Positions 39,572 through 47,067 of a stretch of DNA of 51,544 nucleotides are shown here, piece by piece (position 1 is the stretch's first letter; every line of letters starts with the position of its first letter). The notes under the pieces were generated by a model, which ran no database searches, was not told where the DNA came from, and worked only from the letters and a program-made list of their open reading frames with translations. The position numbers and the translations under genes were made by a program. The DNA is from Nitrospirota bacterium (GTDB taxonomy: Bacteria > Nitrospirota > Thermodesulfovibrionia > UBA6902): assembly GCA_016215115.1 (NCBI GenBank), contig JACRLN010000017.1, forward strand, positions 1 through 51,544. The letters are read 5' to 3'.

Positions 39572-41794
39572 ATGGATACTAAGACAGGTGACTATTACCG
39601 GCAGGAAAGAAGAGAAGTAGAGGCGCTTATACCTAAAAATACTATTAAGGTTTTAGATGTAGGTTGTGGAGAAGGTATCTTTGGCAAAAGACTTCTTGAA
39701 AGAGGAGTTAAAGAAGTTATAGGCGTAGAGGTTAATCCGGATGCATGCCTTCAAGCCAGGAAGAATCTGTCAAGTCTTGTAAATGGTAATATTGAGGAAG
39801 TAGAACTTGATTTTGACGAGGGACATTTTGACTGCATAGTACTTGCTGACATTTTGGAACACCTGAAGAATCCTCTATTAACACTAAAAAAACTCAAGAA
39901 ATATGTTTCTGATTCAGGCACGATCGTGGCAAGTATTCCTAATATCAGATATTGGGGAATCATTAACATGCTGATAGAAGGACATTGGAAGTATGGAGAC
40001 TATGGCATCCTTGACAAAACGCATTTAAGATTTTTCACGAAAAAAGAAATAGAGAAACTTTTTGCGGATGCCGGATTTGAGATAACAGATATAAATGCAA
40101 ATATTGATCCTATGTATTACAAACTTAATGATGCTTCTTCAGGAGAGATAGCATTTGGAAGAGTATTACTGAAAGGACTTGCAATTGATGAGATAAAAGA
40201 CCTCTTTGTGGTCCAATATCTTATAAGGGCCAGGAATGACAGACTAACAACCGCTGAACAGACAGCTCACCTGTCAGATCAAATTGATACAGACAAAAAA
40301 GAATTAAAAAAAGTTGCTATTGTCAGAGGGGCTAATCTGAATAAATGGGAGATGCAGAATTACGAGCCGTTGTCAGACAGGTTTGACATCACTGCTTATA
40401 CTACAACACAAACATGTTTTGATATAAATCAGATCAAGATGCCTGTTATAAAGCTTCCTTTTCAGTCACAGGGACTCTTGCTGAATATGCAGGGACTTGA
40501 AGAACAGCTTGCAGGAAAAGACCTTGTTTTCTCAGCAGACATAACATATCAGTTTTCAGCGCAGGCAGTACAGGCGAAGAAATTGTATGGATATAAAGTT
40601 GTATGTCTGGAGTGGGAAAACATCCCGTTCAATTATGAAGAATATGAAGCTGTAAGCAATATTAAAGAGATGGTCAGGAAAGGGGCTGATTATTATATCG
40701 CAGTTACTGCGCGCGCTAAAGAGGCTCTGATCCTTGAAGGTGTTTCTGCCGAAATGATAGAAGTAATACCAATGGGAATTGATTTAAGCAGGTTCAAGCC
40801 CCAAAAGGAAGATGTTTTAAAGGACAGGGAGCGTATCGGGTTAAAGAAAGAAGAAATAGTGGTCCTTTTTATTGGAAGGATGGTATGGGAAAAGGGCGTA
40901 TATGATTTTGTTCATGCTGCAGCAAGAACTCTAAACGACAGATCGTTGAATAAGATTCCTGTCAGGTTTCTTATGGTGGGAAAGGGGCCTGAATTGTATG
41001 GTGTACAAGAGCGTGCAATGGCACTCGGTATCTCCAGCCGGTTCACGTTTATAGAGGAATATCCTTATCAGGAAATGCACAAGCTGCACAATCTTGCAGA
41101 TATCTTTGTCTTGCCAAGTATATCTACAAAAACATGGCAGGAGCAGTTCGGTATGGTATTAATAGAAAGCATGGCATGCGGAAAACCTGTAGTCTCCACA
41201 TATTCCGGCTCAATACCTGAAGTTGTTGAAGATGCGGGTATTCTTGTCCAATCCAACGATCATCTATCTCTTTATGGAGCGATAAAAAGATTGATAATTG
41301 ATAAAGCACTCAGAGAGAGTATCGGTAAAAAGGGATTGACAAGGGCAGAAACTGAATTTGATTCAAGGAAAATTGCTGAAAAGGTCCGGGAGGTTTTTGA
41401 GAAAGTTTTAAACAAGCAGGCACCAGAGGATTATATCAGAACAACTTATGCAGAAGGACTGCAACGCTGGAGGGATGACAATAAAGAGGAGGGATTTCAA
41501 CTGGTCTGTAAGGCTTTCGATGAGAACCCTGATAACAAGACCGTTCTGGATTCACTCGTCAGGATGGGAATGGAATTCATGAAATTTGATGTTATTGAAA
41601 GGTCTTTAAAAGAATATCTCAACTATCATCCAGCCGATCTGGATACCCTTACGGCGTTGGCAGAAATTTTATTGCGGTCGGGAAGCCCCGATCAGGCAGA
41701 TGCAGAATTGAAAAAGGTATTTCTTTTCGATCCTGAAAATCAAAAGGCTGCCGCATTGATGGAGAAGATAAGGGTATTAACCACAGATAATTAA
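39572..41794 (+). CDS. Methyltransferase + GT4 glycosyltransferase + TPR protein, probable flagellin modification
   Basis: 740 residues from the ATG at 39572, 10 bases after GGGGAG. An upstream in-frame start at 39530 has no ribosome site. Residues 20-190 are a class I SAM methyltransferase (VLDVGCGEG, FDCIVLADILEHLKNP, HLRFFTKKEIEKLFADAGFE). Residues 245-610 are a GT4 glycosyltransferase (VVLFIGRMVWEKGVYDF, E-x7-E at about 524/532 in EQFGMVLIESMACGKPVV, TYSGSIPEVVEDAGILV). Residues 625-735 are TPR-like helices. It is cytoplasmic. Following fliS under a sigma-54 promoter, it may methylate and attach sugars to flagellin; that role is inferred. Confidence 0.85.
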   Translation: MDTKTGDYYRQERREVEALIPKNTIKVLDVGCGEGIFGKRLLERGVKEVIGVEVNPDACLQARKNLSSLVNGNIEEVELDFDEGHFDCIVLADILEHLKNPLLTLKKLKKYVSDSGTIVASIPNIRYWGIINMLIEGHWKYGDYGILDKTHLRFFTKKEIEKLFADAGFEITDINANIDPMYYKLNDASSGEIAFGRVLLKGLAIDEIKDLFVVQYLIRARNDRLTTAEQTAHLSDQIDTDKKELKKVAIVRGANLNKWEMQNYEPLSDRFDITAYTTTQTCFDINQIKMPVIKLPFQSQGLLLNMQGLEEQLAGKDLVFSADITYQFSAQAVQAKKLYGYKVVCLEWENIPFNYEEYEAVSNIKEMVRKGADYYIAVTARAKEALILEGVSAEMIEVIPMGIDLSRFKPQKEDVLKDRERIGLKKEEIVVLFIGRMVWEKGVYDFVHAAARTLNDRSLNKIPVRFLMVGKGPELYGVQERAMALGISSRFTFIEEYPYQEMHKLHNLADIFVLPSISTKTWQEQFGMVLIESMACGKPVVSTYSGSIPEVVEDAGILVQSNDHLSLYGAIKRLIIDKALRESIGKKGLTRAETEFDSRKIAEKVREVFEKVLNKQAPEDYIRTTYAEGLQRWRDDNKEEGFQLVCKAFDENPDNKTVLDSLVRMGMEFMKFDVIERSLKEYLNYHPADLDTLTALAEILLRSGSPDQADAELKKVFLFDPENQKAAALMEKIRVLTTDN

Positions 41795-41964
41795 GGAAGT
41801 ATTTTGCATTCAGACATGGAAAAAATTGACTGAATGAGAATTATTTTCCCTCCCGGAGCCGGTTAGTTCTACCTCTTATACCGGATTGGCATAAATAATA
41901 CAGGTTCTTCTGGGCGTTATGCAAAAAAACACAAAAATCTCTTACTGAGCGAGTATCAAAGCAT

Positions 41965-42045
41965 TGTCGTTCCGGCTTGTCCGGAATCTGGCGGCGTACC
42001 ATGTTGAAAACAAAGAAAGATTCCGGACAAGCCGGAATGACGACA
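41965..42045. repeat. Long palindrome of the GGAATGAC type
   Basis: The left arm tgtcgttccggcttgtccgg (with aatct) and the right arm ttccggacaagccggaatga (with cgaca) are complementary over about 24 bases apart from a 3-base gap. They enclose a loop of about 28 bases. Confidence 0.8.
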
Positions 42046-42117
42046 AGTATGCTTTCCACATGAAAGCCTGAAGAAATATAAATATAAAGCGGTAAGTATT
42101 TTAATCCCTGATTTCTA

Positions 42118-42134
42118 TTGGCATGTATATTGCA
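42118..42134 (+). promoter_or_regulatory. Sigma-54 promoter of the second fliS
   Basis: ttggcatgtatattgca: nearly exact consensus with a 10-base GG-GC gap. The predicted start is near 42145, 34 bases before the gene. Confidence 0.85.
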
Positions 42135-42178
42135 AAAATATAATGATATTTTTACAACATAATTAAAAGGAGGACAAA

Positions 42179-42544
42179 ATGCAGGAACAGGAATTGAGCA
42201 GTCCTGATGTTAATGAACTGAACAGGATAAAGACCATTTCCATGCTTTATGAGGGAGCTTCAAATTTTACAAAGATAGCAAGAAAGAAAATGGAGGTTGG
42301 TGACTCTACAGGGAGATCGCATTATATCAGAAAGACCTCAGCGATCATAAAAGAACTTTCAGGCTCTTTAAATATGGACTCCGGGGAAATATCCCGGAAT
42401 TTAAAAAGGCTGTATGATTTTGTCATCATGAGTCTTGTAACCGCTGAAACACAAAACGACCTTAAGGCGCTCAGTGATGCGGAAAAAGTGATCGAGATAC
42501 TTGAAAGCGCATGGAAGGAGATGCAGGAGGTTAAAAAATATTAG
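42179..42544 (+). CDS. FliS-like chaperone, second copy
   Basis: 121 residues. LNRIKTISMLYEGASNFTKI, ARKKMEVGDSTGRSHYIRKT, SAIIKELSGSLNMDSGEISR, NLKRLYDFVIMSLVTAETQN and DLKALSDAEKVIEILESAWK align helix by helix with the first FliS (ILMLYEGTLNHIKIAKQKIE, LRSLYNFVLQRLLYANLNND). It lacks the usual FliS N-terminal tyrosine region. It has AAGGAGG and its own sigma-54 promoter. It could serve another flagellin or an earlier assembly stage than FliS1, which is behind the sigma-28 fliC promoter. Confidence 0.85.
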   Translation: MQEQELSSPDVNELNRIKTISMLYEGASNFTKIARKKMEVGDSTGRSHYIRKTSAIIKELSGSLNMDSGEISRNLKRLYDFVIMSLVTAETQNDLKALSDAEKVIEILESAWKEMQEVKKY

Positions 42545-43022
42545 ATCGTTCAGTATGCTGCCGGCATGCATGTTTAAAAGAAAAGTTTAGTTAAGGCCTG
42601 ACCGGAAAACATCAAGATGTTGACAATAAACAGTAAGATGACAACTTATTGACGCCTCCATATCGGGTAATGATAAAGGACAGACTTTTCCATATGCTGA
42701 TAATTTCTCGTTTTCAGCGTGTAATGCGGATAACCGGCAATCATTTTGAAACCCTAAAGAAAATATGAATTTTTCTATGCGTACCGCTCGTACTAAAGTA
42801 ATTTGGAGTCCCAATGCCCAAAGAATTTAAAGAATTAATTATGACAATAATTTGATGGCACAAATATTGCGTACTATTAAGTGCAGGAGACACAGCGACT
42901 ATAACATTTTTAGATTATGCGCTGTTGTTTATCTCAGTCATAAGAGCGATGCAAGGCGGGAAACAGAGTATGAAAGCTGACTTTTTAATTTGCGGTGAAA
43001 GTATGGGGATCAGGGGGATCTT
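42545..43022 (+). other. Intergenic region upstream of the sugar operon
   Basis: 478 bp. The only clear signal is a sigma-54 site at 42855-42871. After it lies a leader of about 140 nt with a possible 18-codon frame (42970-43026) ending in ATGA at the kinase start. The first 300 bp hold nothing I recognise. Confidence 0.65.
42855..42871 (+). promoter_or_regulatory. Sigma-54 promoter of the sugar operon
   Basis: atggcacaaatattgcg: TGGCAC and TTGC with the exact 10-base GG-GC gap. It places the sugar genes in the same regulon type as the hook and rod genes. Confidence 0.8.
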
Positions 43023-44018
43023 ATGATCATCAGCAGGACGCCGTTTCGTATATCATTTTTTGGAGGGGGGACAGATTTCCCCTCATGGTATAGAGAAAAC
43101 GGCGGCGCGGTTCTTTCTACTACAATAGATAAATACTGCTACATATCCTGCAGGCTTCTGCCTCCTTTTTTTGAGTACAGGCACAGATTTGTCTATTCGA
43201 AATCGGAGACTGTGGATGAAATTGACGAGATCGTTCACCCGGCGATCAGAGAAACATTGAAGTTCATGAGTATCAAGGAGGGGCTGGAACTGCATCATGA
43301 CGGTGATCTGCCGGCGAGAACAGGGTTGGCCTCGAGTTCGGCTTTTACCGTGGGATTGACAAATGCCCTTTACGCGCTGAAGGGAAAGATTGTTCCGAAG
43401 ATGCAGATCGCTCAAAATGCGATACATATAGAGCAAAATATGATCAGAGAGAATGTGGGCTCGCAGGACCAGGTGGCGGTTGCCTTCGGTGGTCTGAACA
43501 GGATCAGTTTCCAGGGTGAAGACAATATCGAAGTAAAGAACATCACAATCGGCAAGAAGAAAATACAGGAGTTTCAGGATCACCTGATGCTCTTTTTTAC
43601 GGGCTTTGTCAGGAACGCTTCAAAAGTAGAGAAAGATAAATTAGAAAAAGTTGACGAAAACAGAAAGACACTCAAGACGATGTACAAAATGGTTGACCAG
43701 GCCATCGATATCCTTTGCGAAGGAGATCTGATCGATTTCGGCAGACTTCTTCATGAAAACTGGATGCTCAAGAAGAGCCTGTCCGGAGGCGTATCCACCA
43801 GCTATATTGATTACATCTATGATATAGCCATGAAAAACGGCGCTATCAGCGGGAAGATATTAGGGGCCGGAGGCGGAGGATTCATGCTGTTTTTTGTAAG
43901 ACCGGAAGACCGTGAGCGGCTAAAACAGTCTCTGGCCTTTCTCCTGCATGTGCCGTTCAAATTTGAATTTTCAGGCAGCCAGATTATTTATTATACCGGG
44001 AACGGGGGATCAGAATGA
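43023..44018 (+). CDS. GHMP sugar kinase, HddA-like (heptose 7-phosphate kinase type)
   Basis: 331 residues. MIISRTPFRISFFGGGTDFP, SWYRENGGAVLSTTIDKYCY, the ATP loop DLPARTGLASSSAFTVG (96-110), NVGSQDQVAVAFGGLNRISF and the C-terminal motif GKILGAGGGGFMLFFV are those of D-glycero-alpha-D-manno-heptose 7-phosphate kinases (HddA). It should phosphorylate C1 of a sugar phosphate before activation by the nucleotidyltransferase at 45222. It is the first gene of the operon, 150 bases after a sigma-54 site; AGGGGG precedes the ATG. Substrate identity is inferred from family only. Confidence 0.85.
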   Translation: MIISRTPFRISFFGGGTDFPSWYRENGGAVLSTTIDKYCYISCRLLPPFFEYRHRFVYSKSETVDEIDEIVHPAIRETLKFMSIKEGLELHHDGDLPARTGLASSSAFTVGLTNALYALKGKIVPKMQIAQNAIHIEQNMIRENVGSQDQVAVAFGGLNRISFQGEDNIEVKNITIGKKKIQEFQDHLMLFFTGFVRNASKVEKDKLEKVDENRKTLKTMYKMVDQAIDILCEGDLIDFGRLLHENWMLKKSLSGGVSTSYIDYIYDIAMKNGAISGKILGAGGGGFMLFFVRPEDRERLKQSLAFLLHVPFKFEFSGSQIIYYTGNGGSE

Positions 44019-45211
44019 GAATACCTTTCGGCACTATTTCTGTTACGGAGAGATCTAAAGAACTGATAAGGGACATACTGGATTCAAACAGGTTGTCCAG
44101 CGGCAGATATGTGCGTGAATTTGAAAAAAGATTTGCCGAACTGGTCGGCGCAGGGGAGGCCGTTGCCGTCAGCAGCGGGACGGACGCTGATGTCCTGGCC
44201 CTGGCGGCCCTGTACGATTTTGGGGCTGAACGCGGAGATGAGATCATCCTGCCTGCCCTTTCTTTTGTTGCAACCGGCAATGCTGTATTGGCCGCGGGAT
44301 TTACGCCTGTTTTCGTTGATGTGGACCTGAAGACCCTTAACATCGACCCTCTGAAAATTGAATCAGCCATTTCAGAAAAGACAAGGGCGATCATGCCTGT
44401 GCATTTAATGGGCAAGCCTGCGGATATGGAAGCGATCAACGGCATTGCAAAAAAGTATGACCTGCGCGTAATAGAAGATGCGGCCGAGGCTCACGGCGCT
44501 GTATATAAGGGGAAAAATGCAGGGACGTTGGGGGATATGGGGGCTTTCAGTTTATATGTAGCTCATATTATCACTACTGTTGAAGGCGGCATCATCACAA
44601 CCGATAATGAGGCTTATGCGGAAATACTAAGATCGCTCAGGAGCCACGGCAGGGCGTGCAAATGTAAAAGCTGTATTCTCAATACCGCTTCCGCGTACTG
44701 TGAGAAAAGGTTCGGAAGCAACGGAAGCGGAGACATAAGATTTGTGTTTGAAAGAATAGGCTACTCCTCCAAGATGAACGAGATGGAGGCGGCGATAGGG
44801 ATAGGCAATCTTGATATTTATAATGAAATATTACAAAAGAGGAGAGAGAATCTGTATTACCTCCTCGAAAAAATGAAGCAGTTCGACCGGTACATTATTT
44901 CAATAGAAAAAGAGCATCACGAGGAGATAGGCCCTCATGCTTTACCGATGATAGTTCGGGAAGGGAAGGGATTTACAAGAAATCAGCTTGTGAAACATCT
45001 TGAAAAGAACGGTATTGATACCAGGGACCTGTTCACGTCAATGCCGACGCAGTGCCGGGGTTTTGAATTCAGGGGCTATAAACACGGAGACTTCCCGAAT
45101 GCGGAATATATAGGCAGGAACGGAACACACATAGGAGTGCATCAGGACCTCGGAAAGGAAGAATGCGATTATATTATCAATACTATAGAGGATTTTCTGG
45201 ATAAAGTATGA
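44015..45211 (+). CDS. DegT/DnrJ-fold PLP enzyme with His for Lys, probable sugar dehydratase
   Basis: 398 residues. The fold is DegT/DnrJ/EryC1: SSGTDADVLALAALYDFGAE, DEIILPALSFVATGNAVLAA, D155 in VIEDAAEAHGA. At the site of the catalytic lysine (xTKNLTxGEGG in aminotransferases) it has H184 in SLYVAHIITTVEGG. Such a histidine is known in ColD and in CDP-sugar 3-dehydratases (RfbH/E1), which remove a hydroxyl and do not transaminate. Cysteines 215, 217, 220 and 229 in GRACKCKSCILNTASAYCEK lie where E1-type enzymes carry Fe-S ligands, but the spacing differs. ATGA overlap with the kinase gene. Confidence 0.85.
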   Translation: MRIPFGTISVTERSKELIRDILDSNRLSSGRYVREFEKRFAELVGAGEAVAVSSGTDADVLALAALYDFGAERGDEIILPALSFVATGNAVLAAGFTPVFVDVDLKTLNIDPLKIESAISEKTRAIMPVHLMGKPADMEAINGIAKKYDLRVIEDAAEAHGAVYKGKNAGTLGDMGAFSLYVAHIITTVEGGIITTDNEAYAEILRSLRSHGRACKCKSCILNTASAYCEKRFGSNGSGDIRFVFERIGYSSKMNEMEAAIGIGNLDIYNEILQKRRENLYYLLEKMKQFDRYIISIEKEHHEEIGPHALPMIVREGKGFTRNQLVKHLEKNGIDTRDLFTSMPTQCRGFEFRGYKHGDFPNAEYIGRNGTHIGVHQDLGKEECDYIINTIEDFLDKV

Positions 45212-45221
45212 GGAGAATTAA

Positions 45222-45947
45222 ATGAAAGCTGTTATTCTGGCCGGAGGGAAAGGAACGCGCTTGAGAGATGTCATTAAAGATATTCCAAAACCTATGGCGC
45301 CTGTTAACGGAAGACCTTTCCTTGAGTATTTAATTTTGCAGCTTATCAGATGGAATATAAAAGATGTGATCCTTTCAATAGGTTATAAAGGCGAAGCAAT
45401 CAGTTCGTATTTTAAGAACGGATCCAAATGGGGAGTTAGGATAGAATATTCAGAAGAAACAGCCCCTCTCGGGACAGGCGGGGCCCTGAAAAAAGCCTCA
45501 GGCATGACAGATGACAGCCGGCTTGTTGTTATGAACGGCGATTCTTTTCTGGATATGGATTTTGAAGAATTCATAAAATGCAATGCAGAGAAGAACGCTA
45601 CTGCAGGCATAGGTCTGGTCTATGCTGCTCAGGCCGGCCGTTACGGAAAGGTCGAGACCGATGAGACCGGCGCAGTAGTGAGCTTTTCTGAAAAAGGAGA
45701 TGGCTGTTGCGGGTATGTGAACGGAGGAATATATATTTTCAGCAGGGAAATTATCGGACAGATCCCTGACGGCAACGTCTCATTGGAAAAGGATGTTTTG
45801 CCTTTGCTTATAAGTCAGGGGCTATACGGGACTAAAATAAATGGTTTTTTTATCGACATAGGTATACCGGAGGACTACTTGCGTTTGTGTAATAATCCGG
45901 AGCTCCTTGCTGTTTCATTTGCAGCAGCGAGCAGGGTTGGAAAGTAA
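45222..45947 (+). CDS. Sugar-1-phosphate nucleotidyltransferase, HddC-like
   Basis: 241 residues. MKAVILAGGKGTRLRDVIKD, IPKPMAPVNGRPFLEYLILQ, VILSIGYKGEAISSYFKNGS, APLGTGGALKKASG, MNGDSFLDMDFEEF, FSEKGDGCCGYVNGGIYIFS, FFIDIGIPEDYLRLCNNPE: a complete NTP-transferase of the HddC/RmlA-like group. It would make an NDP-sugar (GDP- or CDP-heptose is the family precedent) from the product of the HddA-like kinase. It follows the PLP enzyme by 10 bases with a GAGGAG ribosome site. Confidence 0.88.
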   Translation: MKAVILAGGKGTRLRDVIKDIPKPMAPVNGRPFLEYLILQLIRWNIKDVILSIGYKGEAISSYFKNGSKWGVRIEYSEETAPLGTGGALKKASGMTDDSRLVVMNGDSFLDMDFEEFIKCNAEKNATAGIGLVYAAQAGRYGKVETDETGAVVSFSEKGDGCCGYVNGGIYIFSREIIGQIPDGNVSLEKDVLPLLISQGLYGTKINGFFIDIGIPEDYLRLCNNPELLAVSFAAASRVGK

Positions 45948-46044
45948 TGAATTCAGGCAGATTTATTTATGAGAATATTTGAAGCAGATATGGCTTTTGA
46001 ACATTGTGCATGCGATGAATATCTATCAAAGCGCGCAAGATCGG

Positions 46045-46110
46045 AAGTGCGTAAGAGCGGAAGCAAGAAAGACTTCAGCGCTTATGCTCTTTCACGCTTA
46101 CGAACTTAAT
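46045..46110 (+). repeat. Heptamer array before the epimerase gene, facing arms
   Basis: Units such as agtgcgt, aagagcg, gaagcaa on the left and cagcgct, tatgctc, tttcacg, cttacga on the right. The right arm is roughly complementary to the left. It is the only such array seen outside the flagellar genes. Confidence 0.65.
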
Positions 46111-46128
46111 GTATAACGGAGGTATGAT

Positions 46129-47067
46129 TTGGGATATCACATATTAATTACCGGCGGCGCAGGATATCTTGGGTCTGTGCTGACACCAGAATTGCTGAGA
46201 TCCGGACATAAAGTAACCGTCCTGGATAATTTCATGTTCGGACAGAACTCTTTGCTCGAGTGCTGCGCAAATGAGAATTTCAATGTAACAAGAGGAGATG
46301 CAAGGGAAGAAGATGTTTTGAAGCCTCTTCTTAAGGATGCAGATTATATTATCCCCCTGGCCGCATTGGTCGGAGCTCCGCTCTGCCGGAGAGACAGAAC
46401 AGGCACTATAACCACAAGCAGGGATGCAGTGGCCACAATCGCGAGACTTGCCTCAAAAGAGCAAAGGATAATCTATCCTTGCACTAACAGCGGTTATGGC
46501 ATTGGTATGAAAGGGATACATTGCACGGAGGAAACACCTTTAAAACCCATATCCCTGTATGGCAAGGCTAAAGTGGAGGCGGAGAAGATCCTGCTTGAAA
46601 GAGGCAATGCCGTCAGTCTCAGGCTGGCGACGGTTTTTGGAATATCCCCAAGGATGAGAATTGACCTGCTGGTAAATGACTTTACGTACAGAGCGGTCAA
46701 CGACCGGTTTGTCGTGATTTTTGAAGGACACTTTAAAAGGAATTATATCCATATCCGTGATGTTGCAAGGGCTTTCATCCATACCATAGATAATTTTGAT
46801 GTGATGAAGGGCGAACCTTATAATGTCGGTTTGTCAGACGCCAATCTTTCAAAACTCGAACTCTGTGAAAAAATAAAAGGGCATGTGCCTGACTTTGTGT
46901 ATCTCGAGGCGCCTGTCGGCGAAGACCCTGACAAGAGAGACTATATCGTATCAAATGAAAAGATAGAAAAGACGGGCTTTAAACCGGTATATTCTCTTGA
47001 TATGGGAATAAAGGAACTTATTACGGGTTATACGATAATAACAAACAGCAGGTACAGCAATGTCTGA
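46129..47067 (+). CDS. NAD-dependent epimerase/dehydratase (SDR)
   Basis: 312 residues from a TTG at 46129, 6 bases after GGAGG (46118-46122); an ATG at 46124 is out of frame. The NAD-binding ITGGAGYLGS and VTVLDNFMFGQNSLLE begin it. The active site is YPCTNSGYGI followed by YGKAKVEAEKILL (YxxxK). It is an extended SDR of the NDP-sugar epimerase/dehydratase class, but differs from GalE and RmlB, so the exact reaction is unknown. It overlaps the radical SAM gene by 8 bp, so the two probably act together. Confidence 0.87.
   Translation: MGYHILITGGAGYLGSVLTPELLRSGHKVTVLDNFMFGQNSLLECCANENFNVTRGDAREEDVLKPLLKDADYIIPLAALVGAPLCRRDRTGTITTSRDAVATIARLASKEQRIIYPCTNSGYGIGMKGIHCTEETPLKPISLYGKAKVEAEKILLERGNAVSLRLATVFGISPRMRIDLLVNDFTYRAVNDRFVVIFEGHFKRNYIHIRDVARAFIHTIDNFDVMKGEPYNVGLSDANLSKLELCEKIKGHVPDFVYLEAPVGEDPDKRDYIVSNEKIEKTGFKPVYSLDMGIKELITGYTIITNSRYSNV

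Larger units (their letters stand above)
41795..42178 (+). other. Intergenic region with palindromic repeat and sigma-54 site
   Basis: 384 bp with no gene. It contains a long palindrome (41965-42045), the sigma-54 promoter (42118-42134) and the fliS2 ribosome site AAGGAGG. Confidence 0.75.

Noticed and set aside
39397-39582. 61-codon ORF over the sigma-54 site
   Set aside because: It covers promoter and leader and overlaps the true gene start in another frame.
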